Shown here one piece after another: positions 25,166-33,443 of a DNA stretch of 64,000 nucleotides. The notes beneath the pieces are model-generated. The model made no database searches. It was not told the DNA's origin and was given only the letters and a program-made list of their open reading frames with translations. Origin of the DNA: Hafnia alvei (lineage in GTDB: Bacteria; Pseudomonadota; Gammaproteobacteria; Enterobacterales; Enterobacteriaceae); assembly GCF_964063325.1 (NCBI RefSeq), contig NZ_OZ061315.1, positions 3,472,001 through 3,536,000 of the forward strand. Direction: 5' to 3'. The translations under genes and the position numbers were made by a program. How positions within the stretch are numbered: position 1 is the stretch's first letter; the number at the start of each line of letters is the position of its first letter.

Positions 25166-26140
25166 TCATGCAGAGTGCGCCACCTGCTCCATCACCAGTT
25201 GATAAAACAGTTCGATATGCAAAGCGTCATCGTTGAGCGCAGGAATATATTCAAACTGCGTTCCTCCCGCTTCGATAAAGAACTCTTTGTTTTGTACTTT
25301 GATCTCTTCAAGCGTTTCCAGACAATCAGCCGAAAATCCTGGGCAGATAACCTGAAGATGCTTCACCCCTTTGGCAGGAAGCTGTTCAATCGTTTTGTCA
25401 GTGAACGGTGTTAGCCATTGTTCACGGCCAAATCGCGACTGATAGGTCATCATGTAACGCTCAGCGCTGAGTCCTAAGGCATCTGCTACTGCACGAGTGG
25501 TTGCACGGCAACGCAGCGGATAATCATCCCCCTGATCGGCATAACGCTGTGGAATTCCATGGAATGAAAACAGCAGCATATCGGGCTCACCATGCTGGGC
25601 AAAGCTGGTTTTAATTGTCTGGCTCAGCGCCGCAATATAGGCAGGATGTTCTGCATAATCACGGATAAAGTTTAACGACGGAATACGGCGCATCTGAGCA
25701 AAATGCCTAGCGACCGCATCAAACACGGCGGCGTTGGTCGAACAGGAATATTGCGGATAAAGCGGCAGTAGAATAATGCGATCGACACCGGCGTCATGCA
25801 GCTTATCAATTGCGCTTTTCAGCGCAGGCTGACCATAGCTCATGCCCAGTTCAACCGGAATGTTAGGCAAACGCGCCTGCAAAGCGGCTTGCTGACGGCG
25901 GCTATACACCATCAGCGGTGAGCCTTCATCCATCCAGACGGATTGATACAGTTTAGCCACCCGAGGAGAGCGGATCGGCAAAATGATACCGTTTAATACC
26001 GGCCACCAGATCAGGCGAGAGACGTCTACCACGCGTTTATCGCTAAGAAACTCAGCGAGATAACGTTTAACCGCTGACGAGGTTGGAGCCTCTGGCGTGC
26101 CCAGATTCACTAATAGTACGCCGAATTTTTCTTGCCTCAT
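25166..26140 (-). CDS. hemH: Ferrochelatase HemH
   Basis: Inserts Fe(II) into protoporphyrin IX, the last step of haem synthesis. The 324-residue protein shows V-L-L-V-N-L-G-T-P at the N-terminus, the catalytic-histidine signature L-L-F-S-F-H-G-I-P-Q-R-Y near residue 195 and the acidic F-S-A-D-C-L-E-T-L-E-E-I motif near residue 270, all standard for proteobacterial ferrochelatases. It is downstream of adk, with a terminator hairpin between them. Confidence 0.97.
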   Translation of the reverse strand: MRQEKFGVLLVNLGTPEAPTSSAVKRYLAEFLSDKRVVDVSRLIWWPVLNGIILPIRSPRVAKLYQSVWMDEGSPLMVYSRRQQAALQARLPNIPVELGMSYGQPALKSAIDKLHDAGVDRIILLPLYPQYSCSTNAAVFDAVARHFAQMRRIPSLNFIRDYAEHPAYIAALSQTIKTSFAQHGEPDMLLFSFHGIPQRYADQGDDYPLRCRATTRAVADALGLSAERYMMTYQSRFGREQWLTPFTDKTIEQLPAKGVKHLQVICPGFSADCLETLEEIKVQNKEFFIEAGGTQFEYIPALNDDALHIELFYQLVMEQVAHSA

Positions 26141-26255
26141 GCGGTCCTCGGTTTTGCATTATCTTGATAGATTGGAAGTTTTGATATTGTAACCAAAATG
26201 CTGCAAATCCCAACCAATTACTCTTATTGGTCAACATCATCAAAGCGTGGATATA

Positions 26256-26285
26256 GAAAAGGCGGCTATTTATTAGCCGCCTTTC
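26256..26285 (-). terminator. Terminator of adk
   Basis: AAAGGCGGCTA (26258-26268) pairs with TAGCCGCCTTT (26274-26284). On the minus strand it is followed by TTCTATAT, 44 nt after the adk stop. Confidence 0.88.
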
Positions 26286-26328
26286 ATCGCTCTAGACCAA
26301 AATCGCCTAAAATCGTTTTAGCCCAGAA

Positions 26329-26973
26329 TTAACCTAGGATTGTTTCCAGCTCAGCACGAACCGCTGCAACAGACTGAGTACCGTCTAATTTAACGTACTT
26401 GGTCTTGCCGTTCGCGGCTTCTGCGCTGTAGTAACCGATCAGCGGAGCCGTCTGCTGATGATATTCAACCAAGCGCTTACGTACGGTTTCTTCCTGATCG
26501 TCCTTACGGGTAACCAGTTCTTCGCCGGTCACGTCGTCTTTACCTTCAACCTTCGGTGGGTTGAATTTAATGTGGTAAACACGGCCAGAACCCTGATGCA
26601 CACGACGACCGATAATACGTTCAACGATCAGTTCGTCAGGAACATCAAATTCCAGTACGAAATCAACGTTGATGCCCGCTTCTTTCATGGCATCAGCTTG
26701 AGGAATGGTGCGTGGGAAGCCATCTAGCAGGAAACCGTTGCGGCAATCTTCCTGAGTGATGCGCTCTTTAACCAAAGCGATAACCAGTTCATCGGTTACC
26801 AGCATGCCTGCATCCATGATTTCTTTTGCTTTTTTGCCCAGTTCGGTACCGGCTTTCACTGCTGCACGCAGCATGTCACCTGTAGAGATTTGCGGAATGC
26901 CGTATTTCTCCATGATGAACTGTGCCTGAGTGCCTTTACCTGCGCCAGGAGCGCCAAGCAGAATGATACGCAT
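26329..26973 (-). CDS. adk: Adenylate kinase
   Basis: Essential phosphotransferase interconverting ATP + AMP and 2 ADP. The 214 residues (same as E. coli) contain the P-loop G7-A-P-G-A-G-K-G-T15, the AMP-binding D-G-F-P-R-T motif and a long-form LID with G-R-R-V-H-x-x-S-G-R-V-Y-H. The LID has no zinc cysteines, as in other enterics. In E. coli htpG directly precedes adk; here the rhiTN pair intervenes. Confidence 0.98.
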   Translation of the reverse strand: MRIILLGAPGAGKGTQAQFIMEKYGIPQISTGDMLRAAVKAGTELGKKAKEIMDAGMLVTDELVIALVKERITQEDCRNGFLLDGFPRTIPQADAMKEAGINVDFVLEFDVPDELIVERIIGRRVHQGSGRVYHIKFNPPKVEGKDDVTGEELVTRKDDQEETVRKRLVEYHQQTAPLIGYYSAEAANGKTKYVKLDGTQSVAAVRAELETILG

Positions 26974-27088
26974 CGCGTAAATCCTCTTAAATTATTTTTT
27001 ATAAAATTCAAAAACACTAAACCTTACCATTTTTGTGACCGCTACCTCAAGGAATCGGGCCGCTGCTGAAACGTGAAACTCGTATAAT

Positions 27089-27130
27089 AAAACGGGCGCG
27101 AGTGATTTTTCTCTCACCCGCGCCCGTTTT
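27089..27130 (-). terminator. Terminator of rhiN
   Basis: A 12-bp stem AAAACGGGCGCG (27089-27100) with CGCGCCCGTTTT (27119-27130) continues into the loop. On the minus strand TTTTATTATA follows, as expected 3' of rhiN. Confidence 0.9.
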
Positions 27131-27154
27131 GGTCTGATTCTCAGCGAATAAACG

Positions 27155-28294
27155 TTAAAGATAAACGCGCATATATTCCGACAAACATAGAATAGCCATC
27201 GCCTGACCATACGGCATCGACGTCAGCGGGATCTGGCGATAATAGTCGTGGTCTCGCCCCATCGCCGTACCAAACGAAACGTTAGTTAATTCACCCTCGG
27301 CATTAATATGCTTAATCACACCTTTCACCGCTTTTTCCGCCGCGTGCGCATAGTCTGCGCTGATATAGCGTTTACGCACCGCTTTGAGAATGCCGTAGGC
27401 AAATCCGGCGGTGGCAGACGACTCAACGTAGGAGTCAGGATCGTCGAGCAAGGTATGCCACAAACCGCTGTCATCCTGACATTTCGCCAATGCTGAAACT
27501 TGGCTTTCAAGTACCTGAATCAAGAAACGTCGCGTTGCATCATATTCAGGGAGATCCAGCAGATCGATAAATTCAGGGATCACCATCGTTAACCAGCTAT
27601 TCCCTCTCGCCCAACGCGCTTTGGCAAAGTTGTGGTGGCCCTCAAACGTCCAGCCGTGAAACCACAGACCAGTTTCACGCTCCATCAGATGCTGGGTATG
27701 AACCAAAAACTGATACTTAGCTTCTTCAATGTACTCAGGTTTATTCAGCAACTTACCAATTTTTGCCAGCGGCAACACGCTCATCATCAGGGTGTCATCC
27801 CAAAGCTGCTGATGGTTCTCTTCCGCTAGCGTCACGTGCTGCATACCACCACGTTCGGTGCGCGGCATTTCATACATCACCCATTCGGCCCAGCGCTCTA
27901 AGTAAGGCAGCCAGCGTGGATCTTGAGTCTCTTCATAGCGATAAGCCAGCGTCAGAAACGGACACACTGTATTCACGTTTTTGGTGGGTGTTCCCTCTGC
28001 AAAGCGGGCGGTAAACCAGTCATCAATAATCGCGCGCATCTCTTGATCGCCCGTTTGCTGGTAATACTGATAAATACCGTAGAGGCCGATACCGTGCGTC
28101 CACTCCCAACCTGCCCAGCCTTTGGTATCAATCACTCGCCCATCGTCCAAGCGCAGCAGGAACTCTCCGGTTTCGTCGCTGATATTAATCAGATTGTCAG
28201 TCATCTTACAGATGAGCCCCTTAAGCTCATCGCGAGCGATAAAGCGCTCTGGCTGACGCAGTAATGGGCTATGTTTTACCGGGTATACGAGCAT
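27155..28294 (-). CDS. rhiN: Unsaturated rhamnogalacturonyl hydrolase, GH105 (RhiN-like)
   Basis: A 379-residue glycoside hydrolase family 105 protein expected to remove the unsaturated galacturonyl residue from rhamnogalacturonan disaccharides in the cytoplasm; no signal peptide is seen. GH105 marks are G-W-E-W-T-H-G-I-G-L-Y-G, the catalytic-aspartate motif W-D-D-T-L-M-M (near residue 170), W-A-R-G-N-S-W and the late S-S-A-T-A-G-F-A-Y-G segment. AAGGGAG precedes the start. It lies 72 bp downstream of a GPH-type transporter, mirroring the rhiTN operon of Dickeya. The pair is inserted between htpG and adk. Confidence 0.85.
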   Translation of the reverse strand: MLVYPVKHSPLLRQPERFIARDELKGLICKMTDNLINISDETGEFLLRLDDGRVIDTKGWAGWEWTHGIGLYGIYQYYQQTGDQEMRAIIDDWFTARFAEGTPTKNVNTVCPFLTLAYRYEETQDPRWLPYLERWAEWVMYEMPRTERGGMQHVTLAEENHQQLWDDTLMMSVLPLAKIGKLLNKPEYIEEAKYQFLVHTQHLMERETGLWFHGWTFEGHHNFAKARWARGNSWLTMVIPEFIDLLDLPEYDATRRFLIQVLESQVSALAKCQDDSGLWHTLLDDPDSYVESSATAGFAYGILKAVRKRYISADYAHAAEKAVKGVIKHINAEGELTNVSFGTAMGRDHDYYRQIPLTSMPYGQAMAILCLSEYMRVYL

Positions 28295-28366
28295 GGGAAC
28301 TCCCTTAATTAATTCAGAAAATAACTCAAATTTATTTCACGGTGTCTTTTCGCTACGCTGCTCAGA

Positions 28367-29944
28367 TTAGGCATTTTTCAATATATGCAGCGATTTAGGC
28401 GCAGGCTTGTCACGATTGAGATAGCCAATATTGTTGTTACCCCATAGCGATTCATATGGCATACCTGCCAGCAGTTCGACGGTAGCTTTCGCCTCTGGCG
28501 TGATCTGTTCGGGCACGATATGCCCTGCCTCACGCATTTTGATGGTTTCTTCGCGCAGTACGCTGTGTGTTTGCAGATTGAGCTTGAAACGTAAGGAGAT
28601 ATAAAAACCGACGCATAGCACACAGACGGTGCCTACGCTGAGGATCATCAGAATGGTGTGACCGACTGCCGGTGCCTGCTGCGCCTGACCCGAAACAAAA
28701 CCGGAGAGCTGCATAACTATCCCAACTAACATCACCGCACAGGCCTGAGAGGCTTTGCGGGTGAGCGTCATAATGCCGGCAAAAATGCCTTCGCGGCGTT
28801 GCCCAGTGATCACTTCGTCAACGTCAGCAATATAGGTGTAGGTATTCCACGGCACATAATTGATCCCACCGCGTCCCAATCCTGCCACCGCAGAAATCAA
28901 CAGCAGCAGCGACATCGCGTCATTCATGCCCGCGTAATACAGCACGCCATAAGACAAGGCGCTAAGGCCGAACAACACCACCACCAAGCGATAAGAAGGC
29001 GCAGGGCCAAAACGGATACACAGCGGGATCATGCCAATGACCGCAATAAACTGCATGATGGCCATGGTTCCCATCAAGCTAGAGGCTACGGTAGCGCTTT
29101 GCATCAAAACGAAAACTACGTAGTAGGTGAACACCGCGTTAAAAACATCCTGGGCAATATAGCCACCGAGATACATCCCCAGATGCTGGCGGAAAATACG
29201 AATACGCAGCGTTGAGGTGAGTTCCACGTTCAAACGTTTCAGGCTTTGCAGCAAAGTCAGTTTTTGCTTCTCCTGCTCGGCTCTTAGTTGAGTTTCCGAC
29301 ATTTCTTCTCGCGGCCGTTCCCACGTATAGAAATAGACCAGCGTTAACACGCCTGCACAGATGACCGAGAACACCAAGCTTGCATAGAAAAAGGAGACAG
29401 CGTTATCTTTGCCAAAATAAGCCAGCAGAATTCCCGGTAGAAACGCCGCCAATATCGCGGAGAGCTGCGCCAAGCCAATTCGAGCGCCGGAGAATTTGGT
29501 TTTCTGTTTAAAGTCATCGGTCATTTCTGGCACCAGCGTTTCGTACGGCACCAAAATCATTGAGTAAACAACATCAAAGAAAAGATAGGTCAGCAGATAG
29601 TACCAATAATGCATCTCGCCAACCCACATCAGGCTGTAGCTGAACACCAAAGGAATACCGAGCAGAATAAAGAATTTACGCCGACCAAAGCGCTTGCCCA
29701 AACGCGTTGAGCCAAAGTTGTCGGTTAAAAAGCCCATCAAAGGACTCACTGCCGCATCAAGCACTCTCGCCATAGCAAAAATAAACGTGGCTTCTATCGG
29801 GCTTAGTCCACAAAACGTGGTGTAAAAATAGAGGAGCCAAGCCGCCGTCAGCGCCGTGGTGCCTGCACCGAGAAAATCTCCGGAGCCGTAGGCCAAATAA
29901 TTGATCAGCCCTATTTTGCGTGTCTTTTGCAATGGCATCGTCAT
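28367..29944 (-). CDS. rhiT: GPH-family rhamnogalacturonide transporter (RhiT-like)
   Basis: A glycoside-pentoside-hexuronide:cation symporter of 525 residues with about 12 membrane segments. It has the family motif pattern L-x-Y-G-S-G-D-F near the start, D-A-A-V-S-P-L-M-G-F-L-T-D and L-G-K-R-F-G-R-R-K after TM2, and a long C-terminal tail (about 445-525). An ATG at 29998 adds 18 polar residues without a ribosome-binding site. ATG 29944 follows GGGGAA with 8-nt spacing and is preferred. Pairing with rhiN and a KdgR-like box upstream point to uptake of rhamnogalacturonan oligomers. Substrate is inferred from context. Confidence 0.78.
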   Translation of the reverse strand: MTMPLQKTRKIGLINYLAYGSGDFLGAGTTALTAAWLLYFYTTFCGLSPIEATFIFAMARVLDAAVSPLMGFLTDNFGSTRLGKRFGRRKFFILLGIPLVFSYSLMWVGEMHYWYYLLTYLFFDVVYSMILVPYETLVPEMTDDFKQKTKFSGARIGLAQLSAILAAFLPGILLAYFGKDNAVSFFYASLVFSVICAGVLTLVYFYTWERPREEMSETQLRAEQEKQKLTLLQSLKRLNVELTSTLRIRIFRQHLGMYLGGYIAQDVFNAVFTYYVVFVLMQSATVASSLMGTMAIMQFIAVIGMIPLCIRFGPAPSYRLVVVLFGLSALSYGVLYYAGMNDAMSLLLLISAVAGLGRGGINYVPWNTYTYIADVDEVITGQRREGIFAGIMTLTRKASQACAVMLVGIVMQLSGFVSGQAQQAPAVGHTILMILSVGTVCVLCVGFYISLRFKLNLQTHSVLREETIKMREAGHIVPEQITPEAKATVELLAGMPYESLWGNNNIGYLNRDKPAPKSLHILKNA

Positions 29945-30134
29945 CACTTTCGTTCCCCGTAGTGTCTTATCTGAGCGCTCCGCCACTATTTCCGTCATTC
30001 ACGAAATAGCAGAGGGAACTCTTCCTATGGGTCTAAAGTAGGTTTATGACCGACTGAAAACCTTTGTGCTTTTGCCACCTGATGACGGTAAATGGCAAAA
30101 ATATAAAGAGATTACCGATCAACCTCTCCGTTTT

Positions 30135-30153
30135 TATAAAACAGCGTTTTGTT
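30135..30153. promoter_or_regulatory. KdgR-like box upstream of rhiTN
   Basis: TATAAAACAGCGTTTTGTT agrees at 17 of 19 positions with the pectin-regulator KdgR consensus AATRAAAYRNYRTTTYATT as I remember it, about 190 nt before the rhiT start. In Dickeya rhiTN is KdgR-repressed and RhaS-activated. A RhaS site was not identified. Confidence 0.6.
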
Positions 30154-30233
30154 TTTATCAAAGCGGATATTCAAAAATGCAATGCGCGGCGCAAAAATAG
30201 CGGGTAATAGAAGAGAAAAGCGGCAATGACAGA

Positions 30234-30268
30234 ATAAAAAAATGCCGCCCCGTATCACGGAGCGGCAT
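30234..30268 (-). terminator. Terminator of htpG
   Basis: ATGCCGC (30242-30248) pairs with GCGGCAT (30262-30268) plus inner CCG/CGG. On the minus strand an unbroken run of T follows, 24 nt beyond the htpG stop. Confidence 0.92.
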
Positions 30269-30292
30269 AGGTTATCACTTGATTAACAACGA

Positions 30293-32161
30293 TTAAGCCA
30301 GCAGTAAATCGTTCACGCGTTTAATGAACTGGTTCGGATCTTCCAAGCTACCGCGTTCAGCCAACAGTGACTGATCCAGCAGCAGTTCAATCCATTCACC
30401 AAAGCGGGCTTCGTCTTGCTCATCAGCGGCACGTTTCACCAGCGCATGATCGGGATTCAGCTCAAAGATGTATTTAATTTCAGGCGCATCCTGACCAGCA
30501 GCAGCAAACAGTTTTGCCATCTGAGTGGTCATTTCATCCGCGTCGGTAGTGACTACCGCAGGGGTTTCGGTCAAACGATGCGTCAGACGTACGTCTTTCA
30601 CACGATCGCCCAACAGAGTTTTCACGCGCTCAACGAACGGCTCCAGCGCTTTTTCAGCTTCTTTCTGTTCGCTGGTTTCTTCATCTGCCAGCTTATCCAG
30701 AGATTCATCTTTTTTGCTGACGGACTGGAATGGCTTACCATCAAACTCGGTCAGGTAGCTCATCATCCATTCGTCGATGCGATCGGAAAGCAACAACACC
30801 TCGATGCCTTTCTTACGCAACAGCTCCAGATGTGGGCTGCTCTTCGCGGCGGCATAGCTGTCGGCCGTGATGTAGTAAATCTTCTCTTGGCCTTCCACCA
30901 TGCGGCTGATGTAGTCGGTCAGAGAGACGTTCTGCACAGCGCTGTCGTTATGAGTTGATGCAAAGCGCAGCAGCTTAGCAATGGCTTCAGCATTGCTACC
31001 GTCTTCGGCTGGGCCTTCTTTCAGCACCAGACCAAACTGCTGCCAGAATTTCTGGTATTTCTCAGCATCGTCTTTGGCCAGTTTATCCAGCATCTGCAAC
31101 ACGCGTTTGGTCAGCGCTGCACGCAGGCTTTGCGTCACGCGGCTATCTTGCAGAATTTCACGCGAAACGTTCAATGGCAGATCGTTAGAATCTATCAGGC
31201 CACGCACAAAGCGCAGGTAGTTCGGCATGAACTGTTCGGCGTCATCCATAATGAATACGCGCTGCACATACAGTTTCAGCCCGTGCTTATGGTCGCGGTT
31301 AAACAGATCCCACGGTGCCTGCGCAGGAATGTACAGCAGGCTGGTGTATTCCTGCTTACCTTCAACGCGGTTATGGCTCCAAGTGACCGGATCGGTAAAG
31401 TCATGGGCAATGTGCTTGTAGAACTCTTTGTACTCTTCGTCGGTCACTTCAGACTTGGTACGCGTCCACAAAGCCTGCGCCTTGTTGATTTTTTCCCACT
31501 TCTGCTCGCCGTCTTCGCCTTCGGTGGTCAGGATCTCAACCGGCAGCGCGATATGGTCAGAGTATTTGCTAATGATATTGCGCAGACGCCAATCATCAAG
31601 GAACTCATCTTCGCCTTCGCGCAGATGTAAAGTGATCTCAGTACCGCGCTCTACTTTTTCGATATCAGCGATGGTGTAATCACCCTCGCCTTCTGATTCC
31701 CAGAATACCGCCTGATCGGCGTTAGCACCGGCTGAACGCGTGCGAACGGTAACTTTGTCTGCCACGATGAAAGCAGAATAGAAACCGACACCAAATTGGC
31801 CAATCAGCTGGCTGTCTTTGGCTTGATCGGAACCGATAGACTCCAAGAATGCCTTGGTACCCGATTTCGCAATCGTCCCCAAATTGTCGATAACTTCGTC
31901 ACGGGTCATCCCGATACCGTTATCGCTCAGAGTCAGGGTGCGATTTTCTTTGTCTGCTGAAATACGGACGTGCAGATTACCGTCGCCTTCATACAGCTCA
32001 GGGCTCGATAACGCGCGGAAACGCAGTTTATCGGCCGCGTCGGATGCGTTGGAAATCAGCTCGCGCAGGAAAATTTCTTTGTTTGAATAGAGTGAGTGGA
32101 TCATCAAATGCAGAAGCTGTTTGACTTCTGACTGGAAGCCACGGGTTTCTTGGCCTTTCAT
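30293..32161 (-). CDS. htpG: Hsp90-family chaperone HtpG
   Basis: Cytosolic ATP-dependent chaperone of 622 residues. The N-terminal GHKL ATPase shows E-L-I-S-N-A-S-D-A, D-N-G-I-G-M and G-Q-F-G-V-G-F-Y-S. The middle domain has the N-V-S-R-E-I-L-Q catalytic-arginine segment, and the C-terminal dimerisation domain is complete to L-L-L-A. It has a consensus sigma-32 promoter, but an ERIC-like repeat sits between that promoter and the ORF, giving an unusually structured leader of about 170 nt. rhiTN separates it from adk downstream. Confidence 0.97.
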   Translation of the reverse strand: MKGQETRGFQSEVKQLLHLMIHSLYSNKEIFLRELISNASDAADKLRFRALSSPELYEGDGNLHVRISADKENRTLTLSDNGIGMTRDEVIDNLGTIAKSGTKAFLESIGSDQAKDSQLIGQFGVGFYSAFIVADKVTVRTRSAGANADQAVFWESEGEGDYTIADIEKVERGTEITLHLREGEDEFLDDWRLRNIISKYSDHIALPVEILTTEGEDGEQKWEKINKAQALWTRTKSEVTDEEYKEFYKHIAHDFTDPVTWSHNRVEGKQEYTSLLYIPAQAPWDLFNRDHKHGLKLYVQRVFIMDDAEQFMPNYLRFVRGLIDSNDLPLNVSREILQDSRVTQSLRAALTKRVLQMLDKLAKDDAEKYQKFWQQFGLVLKEGPAEDGSNAEAIAKLLRFASTHNDSAVQNVSLTDYISRMVEGQEKIYYITADSYAAAKSSPHLELLRKKGIEVLLLSDRIDEWMMSYLTEFDGKPFQSVSKKDESLDKLADEETSEQKEAEKALEPFVERVKTLLGDRVKDVRLTHRLTETPAVVTTDADEMTTQMAKLFAAAGQDAPEIKYIFELNPDHALVKRAADEQDEARFGEWIELLLDQSLLAERGSLEDPNQFIKRVNDLLLA

Positions 32162-32206
32162 AATTTTGCTTTTACCTCAATGGATAGCACTCAGAAAAAA
32201 ATGTTT

Positions 32207-32329
32207 TACCCTTCATTGTTCAAGCCGTATGTGCGTTAGCTGCGTTTATTCACCCAAGTCACATAGTTATCTATGCTGCTAGGGACTCATAAACTGGCTG
32301 CCTTCCTACAACTCGAACTATTTTGGGTA
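32207..32329 (-). repeat. Diverged ERIC-like element in the htpG leader
   Basis: Read on the minus strand the 123-bp block starts TACCCAAAATAGTTCGAGTTG, has GTGACTTGGGTGAATAAACG and CAGCTAACGCACATACGGC in the core, and ends TTGAACAATGAAGGGTA. These align along their length with the two ERIC copies in this window, with the same length and order but many substitutions. The central dyad has become ATAGATAACTAT. It begins 45 nt upstream of the htpG start. Confidence 0.75.
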
Positions 32330-32342
32330 GAGTGGTTAAAAA

Positions 32343-32368
32343 ATGGGGATGGGATGTTGAATTTCAAG
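32343..32368 (-). promoter_or_regulatory. Sigma-32 heat-shock promoter of htpG
   Basis: On the minus strand CTTGAAA (32362-32368), a 13-bp spacer and CCCCAT (32343-32348) match the RpoH consensus. Transcription should start near 32336, placing the ERIC-like repeat inside the htpG 5' untranslated region. Confidence 0.88.
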
Positions 32369-32458
32369 GGTAAAAAATACAATCGAGGAAAAAAGAAATG
32401 CGACGTGTAACTCAGATCACTTTATCAGTGGATAAATTACACGCCGGTCAGGCAGAGG

Positions 32459-33064
32459 TTAAAAACGAACCGGGTTGCGTCCGGCCAGAGAGTGCGACAG
32501 CGTAGTACCGTCAACCATCTCAAGCTCACCGCCAACGGGAACACCGTGGGCAATGCGGGAAGCCAATACGCCGTGAGCATTGCACATTTCAGCAATGTAG
32601 TTCGCGGTCGCTTCGCCTTCAACCGTTGGGTTAGTAGCCAAAATCACCTCGGTGAGTGACTCCTGCCCCAAACGCTCTTCCAAGCGATCTAAACCGATAT
32701 CCTGCGGGCCGATGCCGTCCAGCGGGGACAAATGCCCCATCAGAACAAAGTAGCGACCTGAGAATTGCCCGGTTTGCTCTATCGCATGGATGTCTGCTGG
32801 GCTTTCGACCACGCAGATTTGTCCATTTTCTTTACGACGCGAGTTAGAACAAATCGTACATATATCCTGTTCGGTAAACGTACGACAGTCTTCACAATGG
32901 CCGATTTCCGACATCGCTCGGGTGAGCGCCTGCGCCAGACGCATTCCACCGCTGCGATCGCGCTGCAGCATGTGGAATGCCATGCGCTGCGCCGACTTCG
33001 GGCCAACGCCCGGCAGGCAGCGCAGTGCTTCCATTAATGATTCAAGAAGCGGGCTGGTTTGCAT
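32459..33064 (-). CDS. recR: Recombination mediator RecR
   Basis: Works with RecF and RecO to load RecA on SSB-coated gaps. The 201-residue protein has the N-terminal helix-hairpin-helix (L-P-G-V-G-P-K-S-A-Q-R), a C4 zinc finger (C-x2-C in G-H-C-E-D-C and C-x2-C in I-C-T-I-C), then the Toprim domain with V-V-E-S-P-A-D and a C-terminal Walker-B-like element. Its ATG overlaps the ybaB stop (ATGA), so it is coupled to ybaB and dnaX. Confidence 0.97.
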   Translation of the reverse strand: MQTSPLLESLMEALRCLPGVGPKSAQRMAFHMLQRDRSGGMRLAQALTRAMSEIGHCEDCRTFTEQDICTICSNSRRKENGQICVVESPADIHAIEQTGQFSGRYFVLMGHLSPLDGIGPQDIGLDRLEERLGQESLTEVILATNPTVEGEATANYIAEMCNAHGVLASRIAHGVPVGGELEMVDGTTLSHSLAGRNPVRF

Positions 33065-33393
33065 CAGAATGGCATCTTGAAGCCCGGCGGCAACTGCATA
33101 CCGCTGGAAACTGAAGCCATTTTTTCTTTCTGAGTTTCTTCAATACGGCGTGCCGCATCGTTGAACGCGGCAGCGATCAGGTCTTCCAGCATCTCTTTAT
33201 CGTCTTCCATCAGGCTTGGATCGATTTCGATACGACGGCAGTTATGCGCACCGTTGATGGTCACTTTTACCAGACCCGCGCCAGATTCACCGGTCACTTC
33301 CAGCTGAGCGATCTCTTCCTGCACTTTCGCCATTTTGTCTTGCATTTGCTGGGCTTGCTTCATCAGGTTGCCCAATCCGCCTTTACCAAACAT
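33064..33393 (-). CDS. ybaB: YbaB/EbfC nucleoid-associated protein
   Basis: A 109-residue DNA-binding protein that forms tweezer-like dimers. The family pattern is clear: M-F-G-K-G-G-L-G-N-L-M-K-Q-A-Q-Q-M-Q, an amphipathic first helix, V-T-I-N-G-x-x-x-x-R-x-I-x-I-D-P-S-L, and the G-M-x-L-P-P-G-F-K-M-P-F tail. The upstream-open frame to 33438 lacks family similarity, so ATG 33393 is used. It lies 51 nt after dnaX and overlaps recR. Confidence 0.96.
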   Translation of the reverse strand: MFGKGGLGNLMKQAQQMQDKMAKVQEEIAQLEVTGESGAGLVKVTINGAHNCRRIEIDPSLMEDDKEMLEDLIAAAFNDAARRIEETQKEKMASVSSGMQLPPGFKMPF

Positions 33394-33443
33394 AGTGTTC
33401 TCTCTTTGCGTGGGGCTGTGTCGGCCTCGTGCTGACACAGCGG

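Noticed and set aside
30416..31630. Several plus-strand ORFs of 77-180 residues within htpG
   Set aside because: They are antisense shadows of a highly conserved gene, with no ribosome-binding sites or family similarity.
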